Assembly (NCBI GenBank): GCA_022836615.1
Contig: MU405269.1
Location: forward strand, 124,001-188,000
Direction: 5' to 3'
From: Annulohypoxylon bovei var. microspora
Lineage: Eukaryota > Ascomycota > Sordariomycetes > Xylariales > Hypoxylaceae
Length of the DNA stretch: 64,000 nucleotides
Numbering within the stretch: the first letter of the stretch is position 1; each line of letters starts with the position of its first letter. Below, piece after piece: positions 11,699 to 24,800 of this stretch. The position numbers and the translations under genes are program-made. The notes under the pieces were generated by a model that did not search any database, was not told where the DNA came from, and saw only the letters and a list, made by a program, of their open reading frames with translations.

Positions 11699-14600
11699 CT
11701 TCACTCCGCGCGGCACCGGAGCGTGGCGGCGACGATGTGTGGTGTCCTCTTATAAAAGGAAAGGAGCGCTTGGCTTGTTTCGTTTTCAGAAGTGCCAAGG
11801 ACACGATTTCTCGTCCCCGAGAGGCGCCAAGTACTGTCGGTCCGACGTGTAGCCATTCTCCTTAGTTTTCGCCCCTAATACCAAGAGATTCGATCTGCGC
11901 ACAATCGACTTGGCAGGGACGGCAGTGGAACTTACGAGTCGCTAGTAAGGCACATCGGACTTTTATTAACGATCCACGCAGAGACCGCTGCTGTTGCTAT
12001 TCTTGAAGACACCGTAGACACGAGATAGATCTGACACGTTTTGGACGGCACTTCCCGAGAGCTTTTTGAACGTTGGTTAATAATCTTGTCATCCCATGTG
12101 GTATGCTCTAGAACTATTAGCTTGCGGTATTTTCACTTGGGCTTTTCAGCGGCAGCATATGTACGTATATGGGCAGATATGGGCTCGTGCGTTCAAACAA
12201 AGCAAAAACAAGCAGCAAGCAGGCGCATGTCTCACGCGTAAGACTCATCAGAATGACTACATACGTAAAACAGCTGTGTGAAGGCGTTGAAGATACTTGG
12301 TCTATCTAGACTGTCTGGACTCCAGCTTGCCACATCCCCATGTTTCTCCAGGATATTTGACAAGACGGGATGAAGCGGCGGGCAGGGATGTAATTGTCTC
12401 GCACTAGTACCCGTCTTGGCTCGCCATGAATATCATCGCGGACTGTGGTCTGTGCCGTAAAGGGCAAAGAAGGCTGGCTAATTTCGCAAGCCGACTTTCA
12501 TAATCAAAAACAAGCTTTGCCATGGCGATTTACTGGGACACACTCTTGACCCCCAAGAAGGTAAAACGGCACACGACGGTGAGCGAGCAGGGTGAGCTGA
12601 TTCACAACAAGGGGGGCACTTGCTGACGTGGGGAAAACCTGGAGACAAGAGATCCTGTTCCCAATTGTTGGTTTGGATTCTTTGCTTACCGTCGGTGATC
12701 CGATAGTTACATACCGTCACGATTTCCTGCAGGCTGAGGAGATTTTCACACGGGTCGCGCTCCTTATAGGCGACACTGGCTATACTAGCCACGCTCACAA
12801 GCTTGTTGGTACACCTAAAACTCACCGGTTCATCCGGCTGGTTGAGATCGCTCGTCGCCCAAAAAGCTTATTCACCGCCACTTTCGTGTTAGCTCCTTGA
12901 AGCTGTCGGCTATGGTGGGCTGGTGGCTTTTCTTAGGTAAAGCTAAAGGGGTGAGGCGTTACGCTTCTGCGCTTCGAGGCTGTCAATATCAAGGGCGACC
13001 ACTGAGAGACGATAACTCGCCCTGTTGCAATCGGTATGGCTGCGTTGGTCACGGTTTCATGACCGTCATCATTTAAATGGCATCGACAACATCCCAGTTA
13101 GACGGTGCTAATTGCCTGGCTGAGGAGCTTCACCGTTGGTTCCTTTACTCCCGAGACATACCCCATGGGTAACCATGTCGTTATGTGGTCGAGGGTATGG
13201 AATAAATCCCGCAAGCATTGAAGTTACCTGAGAAGGCCTGCTCCTTTGATACAGACGTATTGAAGGACACGGCAAGATCCATGGATGACAGCGCCAGGTC
13301 TGGATCTCGCTTATATTGCTCTACGACTCTGACTTCGGTAGTCAGCAAAGGAAAATGATCCTAATCGCGATGATAGAGAAAACTTGCCGATCTTGTACCT
13401 AGCCAAGAGCCTCAAAAGGCTGACTGCTTCGCCAAGCGTGAGGAATTGCCATACATCAGGCTCTTACAAATTACACCGACTAGCACAGCCTAGTACCATC
13501 CTCTTGGCCATATAAAATTTTTAATCTTTTAATTCTTACACAGACCAAAGCTACTAGCTCACGAACTCTTTGCAATTATCTAAACAGAGTGGCCAAGACG
13601 GCTTGCCACATCTCAACCAGATTGTGTAGTTTGGAACCATTTTGACAGCAGCTAATGCAGGAGGAAATGCAATGCTTAGGTCACGAGAGGTGAAGACTCT
13701 GACCCGTAGGAAGCCCCGATTCGTTGTTGGTATGTACGTACAGTAGAAGGTACCGCGCGTAACGAAGCTGGACAAGTTTGCTTTTTTGGGACGACTGCAG
13801 AACAAGCGACCCAATGGTCAGCCTCGGTTGCGTGGGGGGAATACAACGCTCCATCGAGTCTACTATCATCATGAACAAGGTTGGGGGAAACAGCCCTGTA
13901 CAATATTTGGCGGATTGCCGGTTTCGACAAACCCGACCTTGTTACGAATGTAACAGCGTCAGTCATGAAATTTTAGATGCCTGCCGCCGGCCTCTGGAAC
14001 TGATGTAGGTTTGTAGGTTTGAACTGGTGCGAATTCTAAGCACCGTATTCGCATATAATTATGAATATTTACCTATGTCTGCTATGCGACATAGTAGATT
14101 TGAACCCGTGGGACAAGCAATGCAAACATGTCAATTGAAATGTCGAATCTCAATCGCTATTCCGATGTGCTTCTCGACCGAAGGATAGTCAAGTCTTGGC
14201 TGCTCCTATGAGGGCATCCGCTTGGGATTCAGCCGATGTCTTGTAAGCTAGGCGGAGCTAGGCGAAGATCTCGACCGAAGCCTATTCCTTCACTCTATCT
14301 GTTAGATATAACCTTCATATATTCAGCTTGGCCCGCCTTAGAAAGGGAAAATGGCCAAGGGCCAAGGCAGAATATGTTTCTTTCTGGCGAGAACTAAGAA
14401 CTAGCGACGTCGATAGTCACATTCTAGAAAACCGAGACATTCGATGGCACTAACCAATCAGAACACCGAGATCGTTCACAATCCTGCTTAGATAGGGATA
14501 TGTCCTGCACCTCGTGGACAACGATTTTCTAACGGTCTCTCGCGCTTGCATTATCGCCAAGTGCATATAGTAGAAACTTGGAAGAAAATGGATTATCATG

Positions 14601-17600
14601 ATCATCTTCTCTCTAATCGTCATCGCGCACTCTCCTGCTTCATCCATTCTCCGGTCACGAAGGAGGGACCCGCTACCTTCGGTAGTTGAAAAGAGGTTCA
14701 AAGTTTCACGGCGAATGGAAGTGCATGTCATGTAAAGTCCAGCAAATCTAATTCGTGCCCTGTCTCCCGTGGTTTGGATGATAGGTTAATGATAATCTAT
14801 CGGAGCTTTGATGAAAGAACCCATATAGAGTATCTATGAACCCAATACGGTGAGCGCTGCAATGATGTCTGATCCAGGTGTTAGGTTAGGTAGATCATAG
14901 AGTTGCTTTGGGTACTAGATCTAGAGATCCTTTTAATGGGCGAGTGGATGCCGAAGTCCGCCAGCAAGACCCGGGACGGTAGGCAAATCACGAAAGCGCG
15001 AAGTGCGGCGGCATGCAACCAGGCGACGACACATGCTGTTGCCGCCTCGGAGACGTCTCGGGATGGATAGAATCTTCCTGATGGGCATCGCTGGGTACGT
15101 AATCGACCGCAGCCAAAAAGAGACAACTGTCAAGAGAGGAACAGTTGGAAAGGACGGTATGTATGTACATATCTAAGAATATCTACGTAAATAGTAAAAT
15201 ACACCTGCCAATGCTGGGCGCGTCAGCGAATTCGCAACAACGATCATCATTTGGCCTTGGCAAGCTTGCGGAAAATGTTGATCGGAATATCTGTCGACTG
15301 GCGGTGCTCTGGCAGTCTGGGCAAGTTTACCAACCTGAATTCGAGTTCCCATCATCCGGGAATGCCTATGCTCTATCGGCTAGTGCGCCAGCTAGTTTCT
15401 TAGCAATATCCTTTTGGATACTCTTTTGCTGACTGTCATTGATCAGGAGTCAAGACGATGCGCAAACTAACGGAAGATACCTTCTATCTACCTACCATAC
15501 ATATGATATGACGCAGGTAGGATTAGGCCTTGAAGAGGGCTGGCTCGTGTTACCTTTCTGTTCCAACGATGATGAATTATCTCTGTTACACGAGTCCTGG
15601 TAGGGCGAATGACTCGGAATTCTCCCAATTGTCGTAATCGTACCTGTAAATGCACCTAACGGTCCCGGGTCTGAGCACTTACATCATTTCGAGGACGGCA
15701 CGGCAAGCAACTAGCACCCACGGTTGTTTTACGACGGCTAGATGGTCTCCCTCTACGGCGTCAAACTTTAGGGCGCGCGATTATCATTATTGTTATTACT
15801 ATTAGCTCGCGCTTCCTTCATTCAACGGAGGGAAGTGACAAAAACCCCTCGGTTCTTGGCGAGCGGAAGACGAAGGAGAGCAGCAGGAAACGCAGGACAG
15901 TGGCTGGGTTGAATTGCGTCGAACGCTGCTACGCCAAGGCCTTGGTCTGAACCTGTAAATAGATGAGCGTTTCTTGGTATTGCCAATGTTTCTGCTCGCG
16001 GTGAAACGATACCGAACACAAGTAAGAACTCAATTACACAGCCAAGAACCCCCAGACGGCAATCACTCACATCTACGAGTGTTTTGCCAATTTGTTTGAT
16101 GACAGAGCCACCTTGCAAGTATGTCACTGACGCAAAAGTATCCTTGGCGTTGGATGTAAGTACCGGTAACCACGAGCGAAGGAATCTGTCTTGACATCCC
16201 ATCTTCTAGAACAGAAGGTAGAAAACAACAAACACAGGGGATATTTGTACCGTAAATTCGTGGTTCCTATTCACTGCCGCTTCCTACGATAGGTTGTGCA
16301 TATGGGATTTGATGGAAGGGAAACGTTTGAGAATAGTGCGCTTGCACCCCCATCGTCTTCTGTTACTTGCTTTGTGACCAACCAATCATAGTAGCCGAGA
16401 TTTCTCTACCTACGGCAAGATTAGGTAAACACCATTCACATGTATTTACGCCTTAAGCTCAGAGAAGTGTATACACGTGTAAGCCATGATGCTATCCAAG
16501 GCCATTGATTTGGCATCGTGACTAACAACGAAGAATCAAGGGCGGATTGATGTTCCTCGAATTTACCCATCCAGGACAGCATCGAATACTATCACTAGAC
16601 AGCCAAGAATATCTATGGAATTTAAACGTTAGTCGAGGACGATAGATTCACTTCCAAGGAAAGTGGCTGAACTTAATAGGTAATAAGCCATGCCTACTCG
16701 GTACATGCCTAGCCTCACCATTTATTACCGTATTCTGCGTATTCCGACTCTTGGGTTTGTTGATCAGCCTCGACCAACGTTGAAGTGAGTTCTCATTACT
16801 CTTGCAGAATTGTAATCAAGCATAAAAGTTATGAAGAACCTCGGGATCCCGATGATAGTGGTGGGAATAGTGCCCCTTACCCGACCACTTAGACGCCAAA
16901 AGCCCACTCTTAAGCTGGGGCCCTCTGGGGTCTCCATGGACCCAAGAAACAACTAAGGTTAATTCTTTAATTAATGATACTTTAGAGTCGTTAAGCGTAA
17001 CAAATGGCGTCGAAGCAACACAAACGATGAAGTGTATCGTCCACATTTCCTCCGTTTCGCCGCGGTAGTGTCTTTAGTATGCATGTATACGATACCTCCC
17101 GCGGTACCTCTCGCTCTCATCGCGTTTTGGATTACATACATGTATGTATCATAGGTCTTACTGGATATGTAATAGTGCTAAAGGCTATGGTTGCTATCTA
17201 TACTAAGCTACTGTGCCCGTTCTGTATTATCTGTATTATGTATGCAGTAGTCAGGGCCGTAATCTCACGTTTCTCCATTCTAACCATCGATCTATACGCG
17301 TACTGTGCTGTGCTGTGCTGTGAGAGAGAGTAGAACCGCCAAGGCCGCATGGATTTTGCCGCGCAATTACAGCGTACACGTCCTACTGCAAAACAGATTC
17401 TGAGCAATCCAGAGCCAAAGTTCGATACAAGGCACTATGTAAGAGGTAGTTAGATATGTACGCCAAGTAATTCCTCTCAATGATGAAAGTCCGAGATCGA
17501 AAGTACTAATATGTTAGATCTCCCCTTACCATTGAAGATTTGAGCCTTTTTTCGTCTTTGGGTTTTTAATTACAACTTAAGTCGACATTATTCTCTGTCT

Positions 17601-19177
17601 TATGCTTCTCCCCACGCTGTGCTACCCACTCTACCACTTATATCTATCTATCTTTACGCAGTATACTGCATACTACTACTGTTATAATACTACGATACTA
17701 CTTGCTGCACCCAAAGCGTCCTTAGCATAGCAACCCCAGCTTCAAACCTGAGTTTGATCCTTGACCGGGACACACACACACGCATACATCACTCTTCCTG
17801 CAAGCCGCTTCGTCTAGTCCCCCTCCACAGGGTCCTCTGCAGCTAGCTGTGTAGGATTAGAGTTGCGTTCCGTATTGTACTATACCTACATACTTTCTCA
17901 CTGCGCAGTTTACTTCAACTAGGGTGGTCCTTGAGTGCCATAGTTGTGGGTTGCTCGCATGCACATTACAACTTTGGCCAAAGATCAACGAAGCCGCCAC
18001 TAGATTCGACTTACAGACATTATACGCTCACTGTCATGTCTGTTCTTCTTCAGGCCCTAACTCTATTATTATAATCGGCTTCCATCCCCTCACGGACGAA
18101 TCTTGCTTCCTCCTCTTCTTCTCTCCTTGCCTTGGCACTCAGGCATCGTAGATCTCTGGGACCCTTTATAATACTTCCGCGGCCCTATACGCTGTGTGCA
18201 ACTACGACATTGCAGCATACCCACTACATATAAGTCACCACCACCCACCCACCCATCAGGTGTATAATACCTGCACCGAATCTTCGAAGAAGGAACCGGC
18301 CAAGACCATCGTGCAGAGAACCCTTATTCTTTAGTTTCAATCCTCTTTCTTGTTCGTTTCTTGTCTCGGATTCCACTTGAGGTGTATACGAGAATTTGTG
18401 TTGCGATATCCGAAAGCGAGAGAAGCACCGGTTTGCTATTCCCGCCGCCCCATCGAAATCACCTTGTCTATACTAGTCCGGTGTCGTCAGCCCGCCTTAT
18501 TAAGAAAGCACCGGGTGCTCTCGTTATCAGCGAACCAAGATCTAAGATCTAATCTTATAACAAAGAAAAAGAAAAAGAAAAAAAAGAAACATCACCGGAA
18601 ACCCGAATCGACCGAACGATTCCGACTGCCGACTACCGAGGGTGCTCCAGTCATTAATAGCATTCTAGTAGCAGTAATTATTGCCTCTTGAGGTGTTATT
18701 AAGCCGCTAGTCTGTTTGGCTTAACATCTCCTTGATAAGGATCTTGCCTAGGCTGGGATATGGGCTGGTTGTGTATTGGCCGGATCAGTCTACGCTTTCG
18801 GTTACCATTCCAAGAATCGACGGCTTTTCCAGGTCTAAATTCGAACACATCGATGTACGGAAAATAACGCTCGAACCATCGCCGAAGTCCCGCCATAGGT
18901 TCCATAGGTCATAGGTTCTCAGGTCCCAACCAATTCTGTCGGCGCCTTAATTTACTGCTGCATACTACCTGGACTACCTATACTACCCTGAAACCCTCCC
19001 TAATCGGCTTAGGTCATTCTCCTAAGTTGGTTGTCCAGCTTTCTAACCTAGAAAGCTTAGCGCCCTATTAGCATTATCAGCACAGGCCCCCCCTTTTTTA
19101 TTCGTTCTTAGTTCTTCGTTCTTACGTCTTGTACCGGTACTGTACCTAGGGTACACCGTACCAATCAATTTATAACG
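11699..19177. other. Gene-poor stretch and HAL4 upstream region
   Basis: About 7.5 kb without a supportable gene. A weak spliced small ORF is possible near 15850-16202 on the minus strand (see findings). The last 1.5 kb before the kinase is rich in CT tracts and ends with nested GTAC palindromes (about 19130-19160) just before the start codon. A purine run (A5G-type) lies at 18562-18590. This part plausibly holds the promoter and a long 5' leader of the kinase gene. Confidence 0.45.
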
Positions 19178-21844
19178 ATGGCAGCCCCACAAACCCAAAC
19201 CAGGCCAGCTCCCCCAGCGATGTCATCGCCATCGCAATTAACTAGACCCTCGCACTTTCCCGCATTGAAGCCCTTGCAGCGACAGTCGCAGTCGGCGCCC
19301 ACTTCAAATCAATTGTTACATCCTTCCTCCTCTGACTGCTTCTGCTCTGACGCCGAAAGCACCGAAACAACGACAATAAAAGCAAAATCCACTTCAGTGG
19401 ACGCTGCAACTTTTGTTACCCGAATTTCGTCATCTGCATCAACCAAATCTAAAAAATCTACCAAGTCGACCAAATCAAACCAATCGACTAAATCAAACAA
19501 GTCGCCAGGTATTTTCAACCTTGAACGACCACTTTTTGACTTTGCAATAAATTTAATAATTCGACCTACAGACCTTTCTCCATCACCTTCCACAACTTCA
19601 CTAAATACCACCTCTACATCTTCTTGCAGCCAAAGCCAAAGCCAAAGCCAAAGCCAGAGCCAAAATCAATCACAATCACAAACCCCAATTGACTCACTTC
19701 GGCGTTATCCTGTAGAACTCACCAATCCAATCCCCGAAGAGGGTGACGAGGAAACTAGTAGCGAGTCATATTCCAACGAACCCATTACACCAGTTAGTGG
19801 GAGACAATCACGGGATTTCCGCTATTGCGAACAAAACGACACTTACCATCGCGACTCTATTACTAATTTCCTTGTCGCCTCTTCATCAGGTGTTCCGGAG
19901 GATGCTGACGATTCCTTGAGCACTGTTAATAAAGACGCCGTGAACCCGGCTCTTTTATTTTCTGCACCAACTCGTCTCGCCGTTCCTGCACATCATCTAT
20001 TACCACCACCATCACATGCTCCACCACCGCCGCCTACTGCTACTCTTACATCACAACCGACGTCTGATGAGCCATTAAATACACCGCCTTCGCCACAAAC
20101 TGAAAGCTACCGGCCAAAGTCTGCACGTCGTCCCTCGACACCAAGAAAACTTATATCTCGAGGGTCATCATCTACACTTTCCGCAATTAGGAAAATGTCG
20201 ATTTTCAAGCGTAATAGTTACCATGTGGGGGACCGTGGTGGTGCAACGGCGGAGTTTAAAGACCCCAACTATGAGTCGGGTTCGTCTGAAACCAACCTCA
20301 CCCCGTCCAATGGAGTAACACCGGACCCAAATCGCCGTCGCTTCTCTTTTCAAAAATCAAGTGTGACGACACGATCTAACACCCCACCTTCACCTGGCTC
20401 TCTTGTAGATACACCCCCTAATCCTAAGGACAAGTCAAATCGCATCTCCATTCCCACTAGTAAGGACTTTTTGGAGAATCGCTCCAAGAAGACTAGGGCC
20501 AACACCGGTTTCTCCATCCGTAACAAGGTGGTTAACTTCACATCAACTAAGAACCCTCGACGGACGAGGAGTGTGGAGCGAAAGAAGAAGAACAACAATA
20601 TTGAGGAGGAGCTGACAAGACAGCCATGGGCGATTCCTCCGGATGCCGGCACTGGTATGAAAGCCAGAAGACTCAGTCTCAGTCTTCCAGATGATTTCAC
20701 TGTTGATGTTGCCGAACTTATGAAGGAATATGAATACCAGCACAAATTCCTCGGTCGACATGGAAAGCATCTTGGCAAGGGCGCGACGTCGAAGGTCACC
20801 TTAATGGCGCGCAGAGGCAGCCCTGGAGAGCTGTATGCTGTCAAGGAATTCCGCTCGAAGAGTTCATCTGAGACGGTGGAAGAGTACGAGAAGAAGATCA
20901 AGTCCGAGTACAGCATCGCCAAGAGTTTGCATCATCCCAACATCGTCGAGACTACTCGTCTCTGTACTAACCATGGACGCTGGAATCATGTGATGGAATA
21001 CTGCTCCGAAGGTGACCTTTTCACTTTGGTTTCGAGGAAATACCTCCGAGAAGAATCTCGCGAGGCGGACCGTCTATGCATTTTCAAGCAGCTCTGCCAA
21101 GGAATCAATTACCTCCACGCCAACGGCATCGCTCATCGTGATATTAAACTGGAGAACCTTCTGATCACGAAAGACAGCAAGTTGAAGATTACCGATTTCG
21201 GTGTTTCAGAAGTATTTTCTGGCATACACCCCGGCCTTAGGGAAGCCGGTGGTCAGTGCGGCATCGGCATGGGCGAAGTTCGTCTTTGCAAACCTGGCAT
21301 TTGCGGCAGTCTTCCGTACATCGCTCCCGAAGTCCTCAGCAAGAAGGCCGACTACGACCCGCGCCCATTGGATGTATGGAGTTCAGCGATCGTCATGCTC
21401 TATCTCATATTTAGTGCGAACTTGTGGGAGAAAGCAGAGGCTAGCTTGCCAAACCAAACGAAGGCGTATATGGAAATCGTTACCGGTTGGGAGAAGATAG
21501 ATGCAAAGAAGGCAATAGACCCGGAATTGGCTAAGGATGTCTACCCTAAAGTCGGGGCGTTCGAATTCGCCGTTAGACCTGTTGCCCTTCGTCGTTTACT
21601 TCTCAACATGCTCCACCCTGACCCGAATAAACGCATGACGATGAACGAGGTTATTACGAATAGGTGGATGAAGAACGTCGAATGCTGCCAACTGGAGAGC
21701 TATGAGGACCCCGTCAAGTTCATCGATGCATCTAAGAAGGACTGTATGAAGTCGAGTACAGGCAAGATTTTCTGCCACAACCATCTACCGCCTCAAAGTA
21801 CGGGACATGGCTTACCTCCGATGCCCGGAAAACCCGGCTACTAA
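19178..21844 (+). CDS. hal4: HAL4/SAT4-type serine/threonine protein kinase
   Basis: Single-exon gene of 888 aa. The N-terminal 520 residues are disordered: Ser/Thr/Lys repeats near residues 88-110, a Ser-Gln tract near 148-165 encoded by a CCAAAG repeat, and proline runs near 270-285. The kinase domain spans about 525-835: glycine loop GKGATSKV from residue 533, catalytic Lys556 in VKEF, HRDIKLEN with Asp655, DFG with Asp673, and a variant activation segment leading to APE around 716. The long insert with CKPGICGSLPYIAPE and the NLWEKA segment are typical of the fungal HAL4/HAL5/NPR1 group, whose yeast members stabilise plasma-membrane transporters such as TRK1 potassium carriers under salt and nutrient stress. 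Function here is inferred from the family. All catalytic residues are present, so it should be active. No intron is needed. Among the HAL/NPR group, assignment to HAL4 itself is likely but not proven. Confidence 0.9.
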   Translation: MAAPQTQTRPAPPAMSSPSQLTRPSHFPALKPLQRQSQSAPTSNQLLHPSSSDCFCSDAESTETTTIKAKSTSVDAATFVTRISSSASTKSKKSTKSTKSNQSTKSNKSPGIFNLERPLFDFAINLIIRPTDLSPSPSTTSLNTTSTSSCSQSQSQSQSQSQNQSQSQTPIDSLRRYPVELTNPIPEEGDEETSSESYSNEPITPVSGRQSRDFRYCEQNDTYHRDSITNFLVASSSGVPEDADDSLSTVNKDAVNPALLFSAPTRLAVPAHHLLPPPSHAPPPPPTATLTSQPTSDEPLNTPPSPQTESYRPKSARRPSTPRKLISRGSSSTLSAIRKMSIFKRNSYHVGDRGGATAEFKDPNYESGSSETNLTPSNGVTPDPNRRRFSFQKSSVTTRSNTPPSPGSLVDTPPNPKDKSNRISIPTSKDFLENRSKKTRANTGFSIRNKVVNFTSTKNPRRTRSVERKKKNNNIEEELTRQPWAIPPDAGTGMKARRLSLSLPDDFTVDVAELMKEYEYQHKFLGRHGKHLGKGATSKVTLMARRGSPGELYAVKEFRSKSSSETVEEYEKKIKSEYSIAKSLHHPNIVETTRLCTNHGRWNHVMEYCSEGDLFTLVSRKYLREESREADRLCIFKQLCQGINYLHANGIAHRDIKLENLLITKDSKLKITDFGVSEVFSGIHPGLREAGGQCGIGMGEVRLCKPGICGSLPYIAPEVLSKKADYDPRPLDVWSSAIVMLYLIFSANLWEKAEASLPNQTKAYMEIVTGWEKIDAKKAIDPELAKDVYPKVGAFEFAVRPVALRRLLLNMLHPDPNKRMTMNEVITNRWMKNVECCQLESYEDPVKFIDASKKDCMKSSTGKIFCHNHLPPQSTGHGLPPMPGKPGY

Positions 21845-24800
21845 GGAGGCTGAAGGAACCCCTTCTAATACCTTTGGAGAGGATGATGCCTCTCTTTTTT
21901 TCTTTTCTTTTGTCGCATAAACTTCTGGCTACGGTTTATGTCAATACACAGGCGTTCTACGGCGATATCCCCGGGACTTGAAGGGAATAGGAGGGGCTCT
22001 TGGCACGACAAAGTGCATTTCACGCGTTCATGGATCATATAAAGTATTGGTGCCGACACCGTACATACAAATTCGTTTCTCTTCTTGCGTTTCTTAGGTC
22101 TTTAGCATGCGGCATATGGGTTGTCGGACACGCGACACTCACGGTTACCAGCATAAGCATTCAGGGAGGTGGTGTGACATTTGAGCCAAAAATTGTCTGG
22201 TGGATGCGGATTGTACGAGGCGCGGAATAAAGCCTCGTGTGTTTGAGTTTCTGTAATACGCTAGGGAGAGGGATTCGACCTTAACGAAAGGTCGTCTGGC
22301 ATAGGTCACGCTGCAGTTTTCTCTGCGGTTAGCAATACAAATTGCGTTGACATCAAAATCTGGTTTTTGCATTGTGATATTATCGTGTCTCAAAGTATGA
22401 CAAGTTTTCTCGAATGAGGTCCGACATAATGGTTGACAGTCAGCGCGGTGCGACTTACGACCAGCTGAAGTTAGACATGCCTTAGACATGGTCAAGCACT
22501 GGCCATGAGACGAACTTACACCTTACACATTGAGGCGCACGTCCGTAGATGCAATGCATTCCCCCGCAAAATGTAGGTATCCAAAGTCCCCGGCGCGACA
22601 CAGATCGCGCGGGTGGCGTATTTTGACGTCTTAATTGATAGGTTGCGCCATTATCATCAACATGGGATGTCTTACCGTAGCTTACCGTAGGAACGTGGAT
22701 GTCAGACTCAAAAGCTTGAAAATTGTTGACATACATAATGTATCCTTCATGTACTGTACATTTATGTAACTACATATTCAGCTATGTACATATAATCAAT
22801 TGATCTGCATAGCATGGATCAAATCTTAGGTCTCATGTTCAATGTTCGGCTATTCCCATTTGAATTTCATAAGCATCAGATTACATACACACACGTTGTC
22901 GGAGAAATACGTGATACCATAGTGCGACAACAACATGATATTCAAAAGAACAGAGGATCTTAGATTTTGCCTTCAGATCTAATAGTACTTTGATACACAC
23001 TAACCAGAAAGAATATGGTAGGGAAAAAAGGAGTGAAAAAAAAGGTCGGCTCAATCGGCATCGGCGTCTCGCGCTGATGGTTCGCCGGTGGAAGCACTTG
23101 ACCTTTTGCGTATTTGCTAAGCTAATCAAACCAACTTGAATTAATCAGACTAACAGACTAACAGACCAACAGACTAATCAGACTAATCAGATGTACAGTA
23201 TCTCCGTCATCATTTGTATTCCCGGGGGAACGGGCTTCCAATGAGTGTTCCCCAAAGCCCATCAATCTTTGATCGGCTCTCTTCCAATAGACGATGAAAA
23301 CGATGTCGGCTGCCCTGCCTTATTTCTCTTCAAACTGACTAGCGTAGTAGCCAAGCGAAAACAAGCATTTTTCGCAAATGCAGAACCTGCAGAACCTGCA
23401 TGATGCATTGCCCTGTTGTACGGTTGTACGGTTGTACAGTTACCACCTTCTCGTGCTACCTTACTCTACATATGCGGTATTGAATTGGCAAGAAGTACTG
23501 TACATACTCACATTACGTATTATGGAAGAAAGAACCTAGACCCCTGTTGATATAATCAACCAATCAGACGTCTCCTTTGAGCGTTATATCCGGATATGGT
23601 AATCCACCATCCTTGACCGCTGGCTAGGGAAAGAACTCGACGTGTGCTACCACGTGTGGGGGAGAGGATGGAAGTTTCGCTTCAGCTTTTGCTGCGACCT
23701 TTCTCTTTTCCTTTTTGTTTTTTTTTGCACATGTGCTGTCATGGGATATTGCCTACCGGGATGTTTGAATCATGATGGCTCATTGAGTAGGTATGTATAG
23801 TAATCCCGCCGTTACGTTGACTGCCTATTACGGAGACACTATGTATAGCAACTAGGTACATACCTAGTTTCTTTGATGTGGACATCCGACATCCATTACA
23901 TAGGTATGTACGAAGTGGTATCCTCAACTCTATCCGCCTTCGGTGCCGATACGACAACAAACCAAACCCCCGGCCGCCCGGCTAACAACTACTATCCTTA
24001 GACGATTGCTTCGCGCTAACTACCTCGAGCTATCTAGTAGCAGTTTGCACTAATCTGGCTGGTTTATCCCTTTCCCGCGCTTGTTGCCGCTTTTGCCGCA
24101 TCGCCGTCTTCCTTCTATCCTTCTCGTTGGTGTTGGCGGGGGCCAGCTCTGTCTGATTCGTGCCCGCCGTGACCATGGGATTTTACCTACATCTGCAAGT
24201 TTGAGCGGCCGGTGAAAGGGGGTTGGCTATACGGGATGCTCTACTGCTGCTCTGCTTACTTCGCCCGGGCTTTTCGAATAAGCAAAAATCGGCGATCCGT
24301 CGCGATGGAAGGGTCGCCTTGCCTACCTAGTACCTAGCATACCGGTTCGTTCAAACGTACATCTTACCTCATCCCGTCACCCGGTTCAGCTCATATTCGC
24401 GCGCACGTTTGATGAATCCCATTAGGGTGTTGTCGTAAAAAACAGAAAAATCCAGACCTTTGACTATCAAGGCCGCGGCTTTCCTTCGGAGGGTGACACA
24501 TCCAACCGCGACATGGATAGATTTCCAATTGATTGCCTCGCGTCCTTGTACGTGGGGGGTTTCGATGAACGGGGGCCTCTTGTTTGCCGGCGTCCTGCTC
24601 CGGCTTGCCAGAAATTGAACTAGCATCGTGTTTTCGTTTATCCTAGGAACTTCGGTTTTACAGTAGCTACCAAGCTACCACGGTTCACGGCACAGCACTA
24701 TTGTTAGCCTCTGATCTAGCGTCAGAGAAGACGCATGGCAGCTGGCGGTGCGCTAACAGCATGTAGGGATGAGGATCGGTCGCCTTTTGTCGAACAGGAT

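Noticed and set aside
14030..14110. Minus-strand B-box-like GGTTCAAATC near 14100
   Set aside because: The flanking bases do not form a T stem, and no A-box or acceptor stem is at the right distance.
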